31,049 nt of DNA from Boothiomyces macroporosus (lineage: Eukaryota; Chytridiomycota; Chytridiomycetes; Rhizophydiales; Terramycetaceae). The notes beneath the pieces were generated by a model that was not told where the DNA came from, did not search any database, and saw nothing but the letters and a program-made list of their open reading frames with translations. Location of the stretch: NCBI GenBank assembly GCA_027604185.1, contig JADGKB010000139.1:1-31049 (forward strand). The letters are read 5' to 3'. Every line of letters starts with the position of its first letter. Positions within the stretch are counted from its first letter, which is position 1. The position numbers were made by a program, and so were the translations under genes. Positions 10,157 through 20,542 of this stretch are shown one piece after another.

Positions 10157-11030
10157 TTATAACGACTGTCCCTTTTGCTTTGCAAGCAGTCTTTCTTCCC
10201 GTGTTTTCATTAAATAATTGTACACCAGCAGCAAAAAGGAAATGGCGATAAAGAACATATTGAAAAAGAAACCAGCAACATCTAACGTACACCCAATGAC
10301 TGGTGCGCCTGGTTGAACATTTCTAATGGCAGGTAATGCGAATAGCAAGCTTCCTATTACCGCAATGATTGGTAAATCAACTTTCTTGTTGCCTATCAAT
10401 ACATACACTGCAATAGTCATTGCGGCAATACTTAGTAGCCACATAATTATGAATATAAAGAAAGCAAACATCTTTGCTATGCGATTTCTGATAAACGTAA
10501 AGCCAAATATTCCAGTTGTCACATTGGAATCAGCTAGCAGGGACACATGAACTGACCAACTGTCTAAATGCCCACTTGCACTTATATTCAGAGGTATTGG
10601 CGTTTTGTCCGCTGTATCTCGCACTTGTAGGAAAACAGTTGATGCTACGTTAATAAAAAGTACTATAAGTGTCAAACGGGTAAAGGAACGGCCGGCCAGC
10701 ATCGTCCAAAGGAAAAGTCACAAACATTGTTGGCATAACTGAATCATTAGTGAATGTAGTAGTTTGTACACCAGTATCAACGACAATTCCTCCTTTACTT
10801 TGAACCATTGCTATGAGCTTGACTTTTGCGATTCCTTAGTGAAAGTCAAAGGAAATCACTTCCATATTAACAAATCCATTTGATGTGTCTGTGCCAATAG
10901 TTGCTGCTCGGCCTTCTTTTTCCAGTGCAGTGGTGATATTCAGCACAGAGAAAACTGGGATGAGAACTAACACCGAAAGGACAAAAGATCCGATATATAT
11001 TGCCCTCTTTACCTTCTTTGTTATTTGCAT
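10157..11030 (-). CDS. DUF4436 membrane protein, nearly intact but with one in-frame stop
   Basis: Two exons, 10664-11030 and 10157-10644, are joined by a 19-nt intron (10645-10663) holding a TTAAC branch motif. The total is 855 nt, an exact multiple of three. The product has an N-terminal transmembrane anchor (YIGSFVLSVLVLIPVFSVL), a lumenal/extracellular beta domain with TMFVTFPLDD and YPFDTY, and three C-terminal helices (residues about 180-275). This is the DUF4436 layout. The family function is unknown. The only lesion is a TAA at 10836-10838, codon 65, between FDFH and GIAKVKL. That makes it a young pseudogene, a polymorphic or erroneous base, or a read-through gene. The ATG at 11030 corresponds to the start of the pseudogene sister. 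Confidence 0.75.
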
Positions 11031-11303
11031 AAGAATTCACGTTTTTTACTTGCCCTTTAATACTTGAAACTGTGTGTGGTGTGGCTGAGGTTTACCTTCA
11101 AAGACGATAAGATAGAACAAAGTTCTTGACAGTCTGGAATATTCTGTGGATAAAGAATCAATCCACAAAGTAAGAGACACAGATGCCTAATTGCAATCAG
11201 CGCGATAACCTAAATACTTCAAAAGTGGCATTGCTAGGCTCATGGAACAAAAATCGCATCATAGCGATAAACCAATTATATTAATTTTCAATAATTACAC
11301 ACA

Positions 11304-14300
11304 CTAATCATCTTCATCAATCCATTCTTCATCTTCACTTGTTTCGCTAGGAAGTTTTCTGATACCCATTTTTTCATAAAAGTACAGCCTATCTGGATTG
11401 TTATGCTCCCTAATCGCCCGCAGCTTTTCCAAGGCTTCTTCTTCCTCCCTTTTGCAGATTTCCAATTGATTTTCAAGAGTGGCAATCCTGTGGTAAACAT
11501 CAGGTTCAGCAAGAGTGACTCGCGACATTTGCGATTCAATCAAAGAGTTTAGCAATGCTTCAGGATCGGGAAATTCTTGCTGGATTGCACTAATTAACTG
11601 AGAAAACTGAGTTTTGTTAAGATTGATCAATCGGGCTGAATCTACTCCAGTTGCTGCTGCTAATGCTTCCAATGGATCAAAGTCTTTTTGAGCGTTTTCT
11701 TGGTCAGTTGCAGTTCCAGATACATTTGAAGGAGAAGGAATATTCGCATAACGCTCTTTGAACGATGAAAAGAGCTTAGACAGGTATTCGTTTTCAGAAA
11801 AGTGTGAAAGATCTATTGATGAGCCCTTTCCGGAACTATCTGGGCATACATGGTTGAAGCGACGTTCATTCAGTGATTTCTTTGCCCCTTCCACGTTCTC
11901 AATCACTTCAGTCACCATTTCAAGTTTCTCTTTCCATTCAGCTGAGGTCCAAGTCTCTACCGTATTGCCTTCAAAAACGAATGGCAAGTTAGACGACTTA
12001 TCCATAGAAAGCGTCAGAGGAACACCTTGGAATTTGAATGGCTTTGCCTTGTGTCTCTCCAAAACTTCTGCTACTTCTCCTGGATAACTAAATTCAATTA
12101 TCAGTTCAGATTGATTTTGCCATACAACTCTAATATCTTTCGAAATGTCTGAAAACAATTTGTAGAGATCATCAAAAGATATGCTCATCGGTGCCTTGGA
12201 TAGTTGAATTCTCTTTGATCGCTCCAACTCTTCCAGTTCAATTGTTTGTCCCAATTGACTAATAATTCCGTCTCGAAGTACATATGCGGTTGAAAGGACG
12301 CTGCTGAGCGCTTGATCTATAAATTCTTGTGGGTCTATTACATTTTCTACCCCATTGAAATTTATGGAAACCTTGTTTGAAGACTGAGTGGAACATTTTC
12401 TACAAATTTTTGGATCAATAAAGCCGTCACTGCTAGCTAATGAGCTTAATGTTTGGGATAATTGGGTCAGATTTGCAATGTTTGTCGAAAGAAGAGACAG
12501 TTCGACTCCCAAGTTTGAAAACATTTGGGGATCTGGAAGTCCGGGGAATACTATTCCTTTATCAGTAGCCTCCACTTCAAAGGTTTGCACAATAGGTGAT
12601 ACTGGCTTTTCAGCATTTGCAGTTATTTTACTTTCTTGCGTCATCTGTGCGGTTTCGTCGTGTATTTCCTTCGTATCAGGTTCTTCGTCAGGATCGTTAC
12701 AAATATCTTCGATAATAGCATTTTGCGCATTCATTTCTCGTTTCAGCTTTTGTTCAATTTTCTTTGGGATTTTTGGGAGCTTCTTTTTCTTCAATTTTCT
12801 TCCCAATACTGGCTCCACTTCAACGATTTCGACAGGTTCAGCCTCAGATTCAGACTTTTTGCTGAGACTGGAATTAGACGCTTTCTTCTTCATCTTCTTT
12901 GGCAATGTTTTTTCAATCTCGGATGTTGGAGAAGGCGTTTTGCTATTAACGGAGGAATCCACAGATTCGTCCTTTTCTTCCTTTAGGCTGGATTTTGAAG
13001 AAACAATTGTCAAAACACGGCGCTGAACTTTTGGTGGGACAGGCGTACTAGTGTTTGATTCACCATCAACTGAATTGTTCTCTTGCTTGTCAGATTCTTG
13101 AACGTTATCAACTTTCTTTTCTTGGGGAGGAGAGCTTTTCGTCTGAGCTTTGCTTTCGTCAACAAGCATCTTTTTAGAAGATTCTTTAACTGTATCTTTT
13201 TTGTTGGTTGTTTTCGTTGGTGTAGAGGCGGAATTTGCGGTTACTGCCTTATCTTTAGTCTCCAACGGATTTTTAGAATCCACAGATTTGCCATTAGTAA
13301 CTTTTGGAGCTTTTGCAGGAGGAGGTGATTTCTGAACTTTTACAGGTGATTTTGGGGGTACAACAGATTGCGAAGATTTTGACTTTACTTTTTCCTGGTG
13401 GCCGTCTTTCAAAGCGTCTGAATATGAATCAGTTTCTAGAGCTTCACCCTTAATAGATGCTTTACTAGAAGGTTTCGGAGCATCAACAGAGCTAATACTA
13501 TCATTTGATGGAAGCTTTACCAACCCAGGTGCAGGAGGTGACATATTATTATCTACACCCAAGATTTTTTCATTTCCAGGGCTAGAAATCTGTGACAGTT
13601 TTGAAATCATTGGGCTATAAGTCGACTGCGTACCTTGCCAAGAAAATGGGCCATAATTCATTGATTGCAAAAAAGGTGTGTTCATTTCATTAGGGCTTGG
13701 GATCAATTGATGATTTTGAGGAACAGTGGTGTTAAAATTAAAAAGATTAGGACTATAAAATGGTTTATCGGAGGGTAAATTTAGTGACGACCGCGGGCCG
13801 ACAGAGTCCCACGACTCTTGAAGGTCTCGTCGTACTCCATATCTAGCGGTTAGTTTTTTGATTCTGGTACTTACTTGGGCCATACATGTCAGAGTTCAAC
13901 CGCTGATTTTGGAGCATTTGCTGTTGATACTGTATTTTCATATAATCCTGCTGCTGATTCTGAGATGGATACATGGCCGCGTTATGATATGTTTGATTAA
14001 CATTTGCAGATCGGCTTCTAGTAGCATCATTCCATCTTTCGCTATCTGCTGAATTTGGTTGGAAGCCTTCAGCAGGTCCATTGCCATCAAATAGCCTCTC
14101 GTATCTACTTTTTCGGTTTTGAGAAGTGCTGGATCCATTCGATTCTTCTTGACGCATTGCAACACCGCCTGATACGTTACTAGCCATTCGAGGAGGGAAG
14201 GCACCAGGAGGACTGTGTTTAGCAAAAGAATCTGATTTTTTAAGATTGGACAACACTGCATTTCTCAACTTGTCACCTCCAAACGGATCAAATAGACCAT

Positions 14301-15481
14301 TGTAACGAGGAACTAAGCCATACCCAAAACTGTATTCACTTCGTTTGTTTTGTCGGACTTCATTCGAGTCTTCATTAAGAGCTGCAGATCCCAAAATTTC
14401 TTCTTGCCTTGCCTTCTTTGATTTTTTGGTTGGCTCAGGCTTGGCTTCAGGCTTTTCGGATTCAAGCATTGGATAGTTTTCATCATTTACAGGTGCGACT
14501 TCTTGAGATTCGTGGACATCCCTTTCAGAACTTGAATCAAATTCATAATTTGCATCCGAAGTGGTTTGAGAGAGTGAAGGGAAGTTTCTTGAATTCATTG
14601 TCACAGTTTTGGCCCTTTGATTTAAAAAACAATTACCAATTGGCGGTTGGAGGAAGTCCAGCAGGGGCATCTTCTTCCCTTCTATTTATAGGTGCAAAGG
14701 CAATCTGCTTTCCGCGATCTCTTTGGAATTTGGCTTCATCTTTCAGATATGCTTCGGCATCTTCTCCACTTTCATGGAGGAACTGACATCCAACATTTTG
14801 GCAAGGCTGGCCTTTTAGGTAATACGAACAATATTTAGTAGTTCCAAAAGTAGCTCTATGTGTCAAAAGTAGGTTACCTTATAATTTTGCCTTCAAAATT
14901 GGTTCCGTCAACGGCTTCAATAGCTCTGGAAGCATCTTCCTTTTTTGCATAAGTAATATATACACCAGTGTGGGAAGTAGCAGGGGAGGATGCATGTGTG
15001 TTTGGAGCCGCTGTAGGAGTTCTCTTGTTGACAACTACCTTGGTGATCTTTCCGTACTGACCGAAATAGTCGTGAGATCGCAAAGTTTCTTCCGTAGCAA
15101 GCTTCAGAGGTAGTCCTAGGACATAAACTAGGTTTTTCTGAACTACGCGGACATTTGCAAGCTGCTTGCGCTGCTGCATATCCATTTCTTTTCGCTCTCT
15201 TTCTTTACGCTTTTTGGCATTCTTGATTCTGATGAGCTCTTCTGGAGGTACAGGTTTGAATTCAATGTCTTCATCATTGTATTTTCTTCTACAAGCAGGG
15301 CAGAGACCGTTCAAATCTTCTTTGATGTGATTCCAACAGAATCGGCACAGCTAGGGTTTAGCTTCCAGAATACCTGGTATCCGCAGGGGCAGGGCTTGAA
15401 GTACTTGTCAGAGATATCGATTTCTTCCAAGCAAAGCGGGCAGTCGTTGTCTTCGTCGTCTGAAATTTGCGATTGAGACAT
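11304..15481 (-). CDS. NOT4: NOT4-type RING/RRM/CCCH E3 ubiquitin ligase of the CCR4-NOT complex, with a long C-terminal extension
   Basis: Five exons (15374-15481, 14878-15350, 14637-14855, 13871-14614, 11304-13842) with introns of 23, 22, 22 and 28 nt give 1,360 residues. A C4C4 RING occupies residues 14-56 (Cys 14, 17, 31, 33, 38, 41, 53, 56). A basic coiled segment follows, then an RRM at about 109-195 and a CCCH finger with Cys203, Cys212, Cys217 and His221. Next comes NFPSL-containing low-complexity sequence. This is the NOT4/CNOT4 order; the protein ubiquitinates ribosomal proteins and nascent chains with CCR4-NOT in the cytosol and nucleus. Family members are usually about 550-600 residues. 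The extra 800 or so residues are disordered Ser/Lys-rich sequence followed by a folded-looking segment and a terminal coiled coil. The last junction depends on donor choice (13870 or 13874). The downstream 859-codon frame also has its own ATG at 13883. Confidence 0.85.
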
Positions 15482-15602
15482 TTTCGATTGAAGAAAAAAT
15501 TAAGCGGCTTGGATGGACAACTTGTACCTTGAGCTGCATATTTTATGGAATAATGAGGCATGGTACACGTCACTTTATACTCTCAAATCAAACCAACAGG
15601 AA
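15482..15602. promoter_or_regulatory. 121-bp head-to-head promoter shared by NOT4 and the first seven-helix gene
   Basis: Only 121 bp separate the divergent start codons. A TATA-like TTTATACT lies on the receptor side about 20-28 bp before its ATG. I see none on the NOT4 side, which would fit a TATA-less housekeeping promoter. Confidence 0.45.
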
Positions 15603-17093
15603 ATGCAATTTTTAGAAGCCGATTGGCTGCTCAGCGACTGCTATGGACCACCGGATTTTATGTCGATATATACCATTGACTCGCCTTCAAAAGTGTTTGA
15701 TTTCATACAGTCAGAATTTGCATTTCCGGCGTGTGGTATTGACCCACTCGAAAGAACCCAGGGGTGCTGTTATTCCTCTCTAAGTAAACCAGACACATTT
15801 GGATACCAATCGATATCCGCCAATTTGGTTGACCCTACCAATCCCGCTTTGAATGCGGCCCCATCATCGGCAAACTCATTTACTTACTGCTCCATCAATT
15901 CTGATTATAATAATACTACGACATACATTCTTCAGAGTGGCAAATGTATAAACCAAGCGATTTGCGATACTAATACGTTGACATTCTACGATAACGCAAA
16001 TTGTACTGGCTCACCCCAGAGCTTCACACTTCATACCAGCGTAATGTCGAATGTGCTGACTGCGTCAGGTCAGCTTGCTATCTCTCAAACTGTGATTACA
16101 CAAGGTACTGTTAGTTATGCTTGGGAGTCTTATGTCCCAAACTACCTTCTCTACCCTATACACGTGTCTTTGTATGAAAAGTTAGCTTTGGTTGGGTTTG
16201 TACTTGCGATTCTAGGATCAGTAATAACGCTCTTTATCTACAGCGTCAAATTATACAGTAGGAAAACGTTACACAATTACCTAGGTCTGTGGTCTCAACT
16301 AATGTGGGCAATCGAACACTCCCAAACAATGTTTCTCGATTATTACGTTTTTCCATCTCAGCATTCAGTCGATATCTACTCTTCGATTTTCTGTTTTAGT
16401 AACGTCGCATCGCTGCTATCTGTATCAATCAGTATTGACCTAATTACCAAGTTGTTCTACTGCCGCAACTCTTACAGAAGGCTCGCATTTATAGGTGCAG
16501 TGGTAGTGCATTTGGCATTTGTTGGATGGAGCTATTTAGAATTTATAGCAATTAATGATTCAGCTCTTTTCAATTACTTGACATTTAAACTAGGCGTATT
16601 GCCCACGTTCTGGAACATAATCATGTTTATCATCGACTTGGGGCCACCATTGATTGTGATGCAAAAAGTAATCGTTAGCTCTGCTCATCTCCGTCAAAAA
16701 ATTGAGCCGTGGCAAATTGAAGTGTTTGTGCTGGTAGTTATCCATTTGATCAACACGATAATCTATGGAATCTTGGGATATCTAGCCGGAAAGACAGAGT
16801 ACTTTGCAAATGACCGCAATATGCAGTCTCTTTGGGGTATTAATCGATTCCAATTCATGGTAAACTGCTTGATTGTTTTGCGATTTAACTATTACTTGCA
16901 GATGCTATTGAATGGTCAACCAGCCTCCACAACTGAAAAGAGCGACAAGTCAGAAAAGAGCTCGATCAGCAATCGAACGATTGAAAGAAGCAACTCAAAA
17001 GTAAGCTCTATCAAAGTCCCCCCTCCCCCAGTGAAAAAAGGAGCAGTAAGAGTGCCTGTAGATAAGGATAGAATCGCGCCAAAGAAACAATAA
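15603..17093 (+). CDS. Putative seven-transmembrane receptor-like protein, tandem copy 1
   Basis: Single exon, 496 residues. The upstream in-frame ATG at 15513 was rejected because both paralogues start at the position of MQFLEADW. The first ~190 residues are a cysteine-rich, Asn-X-Thr-containing ectodomain with conserved blocks CYGPPD, FPACGIDP and GCCYSSL. No N-terminal signal peptide is visible. Seven hydrophobic helices span about residues 193-434, beginning LALVGFVLAILGSVITLFIY. Conserved motifs include IEH-Q-M-LDYY-FPS in helix 2, ASLLSV-ISIDL-TKLFY in helix 3, INTIIYGILGY in helix 6 and RFQFM-N--IVLRF in helix 7. The cytoplasmic tail is Ser/Lys-rich with a poly-proline patch. The topology resembles a GPCR, but no class A-F signature is evident, so receptor function is inferred from shape alone. 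Confidence 0.75.
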   Translation: MQFLEADWLLSDCYGPPDFMSIYTIDSPSKVFDFIQSEFAFPACGIDPLERTQGCCYSSLSKPDTFGYQSISANLVDPTNPALNAAPSSANSFTYCSINSDYNNTTTYILQSGKCINQAICDTNTLTFYDNANCTGSPQSFTLHTSVMSNVLTASGQLAISQTVITQGTVSYAWESYVPNYLLYPIHVSLYEKLALVGFVLAILGSVITLFIYSVKLYSRKTLHNYLGLWSQLMWAIEHSQTMFLDYYVFPSQHSVDIYSSIFCFSNVASLLSVSISIDLITKLFYCRNSYRRLAFIGAVVVHLAFVGWSYLEFIAINDSALFNYLTFKLGVLPTFWNIIMFIIDLGPPLIVMQKVIVSSAHLRQKIEPWQIEVFVLVVIHLINTIIYGILGYLAGKTEYFANDRNMQSLWGINRFQFMVNCLIVLRFNYYLQMLLNGQPASTTEKSDKSEKSSISNRTIERSNSKVSSIKVPPPPVKKGAVRVPVDKDRIAPKKQ

Positions 17094-17184
17094 ATGTGTA
17101 TACTCTCAATACTTTATTTCCAACGATAAGCGAGTTGCATTTTCAAATTCCTTTAGCACGACGTCATTCTGCACTTTTACTATT

Positions 17185-18618
17185 ATGGCAGACATATATT
17201 TCGAATCAGACTGGATCGATACATCTTGCTCTGGACCACCTGATTTGATGTCTACCTATACTGCAGATAACGCATCAGATGTATACAACTATATCCAGGG
17301 ACAATTCAGCTATCCCGCGTGTGGAATGGATCCTGTAGCTCGCCCGGTAGGTTGCTGCTATTCATCTTTGAAAAGAGATGAGACTTTTGGATTGCAGGGT
17401 ATGGCTATCCACCTGTTGGATAATTCACTCACGGAAAATCTGTCGCCCCCCGCGTCTGCCAATGGAAATACTTACTGTCTCATCAGTTCGAATGGTACGC
17501 TACACTATACATATTCAATGTATGTTCTGCAATCAGGCCAATGTAATTATGGGTATATGTGTGATCAAACCTCTGTTTCAATTTACGATAATTCTTCGTG
17601 TACTGGTATTCCATTGCAACTTTCTGTACAAAATAACCAAATATTGTGGTACAACACTACCAATTATGGAGAGGTGTCTGTTGAGTTTCGCGTTATTTCT
17701 GGCTGCGACATTACTTTTGGCTGGGAAGGTTTAATTCCCGGGAATTTACTAGTTCCAGACCACAGATACACCCTCGACAAATTAGCATTGATAGGATACG
17801 TATTTGCCATTTTGGGTTCAATCGTAGCACTTGTGATTTATTACAAAAAAATATTGGTTCGTAGATCCCTGCACAATGTTCTCGGATTTTCTTCTCAAAT
17901 CGCTTGGATTGTTGAACACGTACAAACCCTGTATCTCGATTACGTGCTGTTCCCTACCCAGTATAGTGTGTTGGTTTACCAAGCGGTCTTCTCTTATACA
18001 AGCATAGCCTCGCTTTTAACTGTACTGATCGCTATAGATCTTATTACAAAGTTGTTTTATAGCTCGCCGAAAATTCGAAAAATTGCTTTTTGCCTTACCG
18101 TATTTGTGCACTTGGCGTTGGTAGGTTGGACTTACTTGGCGTTTCTCGCGATTACAAACCCAGACCTATTCAATATAATGACATTCACTCTAGGCATGCT
18201 ACCTGTATCTTGGCATATTATCATGCTAATTGTTGACCTTTTCCCACCTTTTATCGTCCTATACAAGATTACGGTTAATTCATCACACCTTGAAAGGAAA
18301 TTAGAAAGATGGCACATTGAAGTGATGTTACTGGTTATGGTACATTTATTGAACACTATAGTATATGGGATCCTAGGCTACTTGGGTAGCGAAACGGAAT
18401 TTTTCCAAAATGACAGGAGTTTGCAAAGTTTATGGGGAATTGCTCGCTTCCAATTTATGCTCAACTATATTATCGTTCTACGATTCAACGTATATTTGAA
18501 GATGCTGCTCAAAAAATCTGCTCATAGTTCGTATGGCTCCAAACAAGAAAAAAGCATCGCATCACTTCCCAATCAAAGACTTTTAAAAACTAAAAGTCTC
18601 GCTGTTTTTCGTTCTTGA
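17185..18618 (+). CDS. Putative seven-transmembrane receptor-like protein, tandem copy 2
   Basis: Single exon, 477 residues, starting MADIYFESDW and aligned end to end with copies 1 and 3. The ectodomain (residues 1 to about 197) keeps SCSGPPD, YPACGMDPVARPVGCCYSSL and several glycosylation-type Asn sites. Seven helices lie at about 199-439, from LALIGYVFAILGSIVALVIY to RFQFMLNYIIVLRF. The tail is the shortest of the three (about 38 residues). It follows copy 1 by 91 bp on the same strand. The ligand, coupling and cell location are unknown; the plasma membrane is most likely. Confidence 0.75.
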   Translation: MADIYFESDWIDTSCSGPPDLMSTYTADNASDVYNYIQGQFSYPACGMDPVARPVGCCYSSLKRDETFGLQGMAIHLLDNSLTENLSPPASANGNTYCLISSNGTLHYTYSMYVLQSGQCNYGYMCDQTSVSIYDNSSCTGIPLQLSVQNNQILWYNTTNYGEVSVEFRVISGCDITFGWEGLIPGNLLVPDHRYTLDKLALIGYVFAILGSIVALVIYYKKILVRRSLHNVLGFSSQIAWIVEHVQTLYLDYVLFPTQYSVLVYQAVFSYTSIASLLTVLIAIDLITKLFYSSPKIRKIAFCLTVFVHLALVGWTYLAFLAITNPDLFNIMTFTLGMLPVSWHIIMLIVDLFPPFIVLYKITVNSSHLERKLERWHIEVMLLVMVHLLNTIVYGILGYLGSETEFFQNDRSLQSLWGIARFQFMLNYIIVLRFNVYLKMLLKKSAHSSYGSKQEKSIASLPNQRLLKTKSLAVFRS

Positions 18619-18922
18619 AATATATATCGATGGAAATCACCTTTGTGTAGTTTTTTGATATGACCAAACTTGGCCGACGTTGAGCAACGCTTGAAATTCT
18701 CTACTTTCTTGCGATATCTCGATTACCTTGAGTTTATGATATATTGATATTTATGCGACTCCTATTGCATTTACAGTTCATTAAAACTATAATTAAATAT
18801 AATTTCAGATTTGAAACTCACATTTCCAATCTTATTCCATGTGAGTATTGCACTCGTGTATATCACATATGTCCTACGTCACTACATTTGAATATTTTGC
18901 CCACGTTAGATTTGTAATTTAA
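18619..18922. other. AT-rich intergenic stretch between receptor copies 2 and 3
   Basis: These 304 bp are AT-rich with runs of ATAT and no ORF, structured RNA or clear TATA box at the usual distance. I see nothing further in it. Confidence 0.5.
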
Positions 18923-20425
18923 ATGTCGAATATTCAATACTTTTTTGAAGCAGATTGGATTAGTAATAGTTGTGAGGGCCCACCAGATATAATGGCAATT
19001 TATAACTCTAATTTTACCACTCCAATATTTGATTCAATACAGGAACAGTACCCCTATCCAGCATGTGGACTAGATCCTATTGCTAGACCGTTCGGTTGCT
19101 GCTATTCATCATTGAATTTAGATGGTACTTTTGGTCTCCAAGGCGTCTCTATTAATCAAATCACGGATACACTTACTGAGGAATTCTCACCTCCAGTCTT
19201 TGCTAACCAGCACTCATATTGTGTATTAGAGTCAAACGGCACATTATTCAATTTCACCAAGCTATATATTCTGGAATCTGCATGTTATAATGGCATACTT
19301 TGCATGCCAAATTATATTAACGTCTTTGACGGAAACAGCTGTAATGGAACATTTGAGCAATTCGACCTTTCTCAGTCTCTTTATTTCAATTCGACAAAGT
19401 ATGGAGCGCTATCTGGAAAAGTAAAATTAATCACAGATGGAACTGCAACTTTTGGTTGGACTTCCTACATTCCTAATCAAATCCTTGTCCCAGACCACAA
19501 GAGTGCTCTGCAAATACTTGCTTTGATCGGTTACATAGCGTCAATACTTGGGTCACTGCTTGCAGTGTTTATCTATGGACAAAAATTGAAATTACACAAA
19601 TCCATTCACAACTACCTCGCATTTTATTCCCAATTGATATGGACTGTCGAACATTTTCAAGCAATGTTCTATGACTACTACAGTTTCCCATCGGACTATT
19701 CCGTTGACGTGTATCTCTCTGTATTTTGCTACGCCAATTCTGCCTCGCTGCTATCCGTATTGATTAGTTTGGACCTAATTCTCAAACTACTGAAATTACC
19801 GAAAAAGTACATCTATATTTCCTTTGGGTTTGCTACTGCAGTGCACTTGTTGATGGCAGGCTGGGAATATCTTACATTTCTGATTATTGTAAACCCAGAC
19901 TTGTTTAACAATCTCACATTTGCACTTGGTGTATATCCTACTTTTTGGAATTTGATAATGTTTATAGTTGACTTGGGGCCGCCATTACTCATCATGTACT
20001 TTATCTTTAAAGAAAAATCGGAGAGAAAGCGAGCCATGTTCAACTTAAAAATGGAAGCATTTGTTCTCGTTTTGGTCCACCTGCTAAACACCATCATCTA
20101 TGGGATCTTGGGATACAGTGCCAACAAGTCGGAATACTTTGCGAATGATAGGAATATTCTCGCACTGTCTGGAATAGAGACGTTTCAGTTCATGCTGAAT
20201 GGAACTATTATCTTGCGATTCCATTTCTACATGAAGAAACTTATTTCTGGCCAACACAGTAATTTGTCCGTTTCTACTTCTGATGGGAAATCAAGTTCAA
20301 TGAAGAATGCGGATCTAAAGAGTGTTACTGCTATATTATCACAGCATGCCATGGATGACCCATCTGATCGTCCCAAAAGCGCGGCTGTTGCCCGATCCAC
20401 TAGGAACATCTCCAAAATCGGATAA
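18923..20425 (+). CDS. Putative seven-transmembrane receptor-like protein, tandem copy 3
   Basis: Single exon, 500 residues, starting MSNIQYFFEADWISNSCEGPPD. The ectodomain has YPACGLDPIARPFGCCYSSL, close to copy 2, and potential N-glycosylation sites. Helices lie at about 199-439, from LALIGYIASILGSLLAVFIY to RFQFMLNGTIILRF. The serine-rich tail of about 60 residues includes basic patches and could be phosphorylated. Copies 2 and 3 are closer in the ectodomain motif than copy 1, where the Arg-Pro of the ARP-GCCYSSL motif is changed. The array reads as ordinary tandem duplication followed by divergence of ectodomain and tail. Confidence 0.75.
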   Translation: MSNIQYFFEADWISNSCEGPPDIMAIYNSNFTTPIFDSIQEQYPYPACGLDPIARPFGCCYSSLNLDGTFGLQGVSINQITDTLTEEFSPPVFANQHSYCVLESNGTLFNFTKLYILESACYNGILCMPNYINVFDGNSCNGTFEQFDLSQSLYFNSTKYGALSGKVKLITDGTATFGWTSYIPNQILVPDHKSALQILALIGYIASILGSLLAVFIYGQKLKLHKSIHNYLAFYSQLIWTVEHFQAMFYDYYSFPSDYSVDVYLSVFCYANSASLLSVLISLDLILKLLKLPKKYIYISFGFATAVHLLMAGWEYLTFLIIVNPDLFNNLTFALGVYPTFWNLIMFIVDLGPPLLIMYFIFKEKSERKRAMFNLKMEAFVLVLVHLLNTIIYGILGYSANKSEYFANDRNILALSGIETFQFMLNGTIILRFHFYMKKLISGQHSNLSVSTSDGKSSSMKNADLKSVTAILSQHAMDDPSDRPKSAAVARSTRNISKIG

Positions 20426-20542
20426 AATTATCCCGAGCCAATTATTTATAGTAAATACCATCAGAAATCAGCTTAATTTTAAAATTCTATTATTGATCCA
20501 AGACCCAGCGCCTTGAAAAAGTTTCAGAATTTGTTGGTTTCA

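Noticed and set aside
12388..13335. Plus-strand ORFs rich in Phe, Leu and Ser opposite NOT4
   Set aside because: They are antisense shadows of the low-complexity Lys/Ser/Glu region of the NOT4 tail and show no start context or domain.
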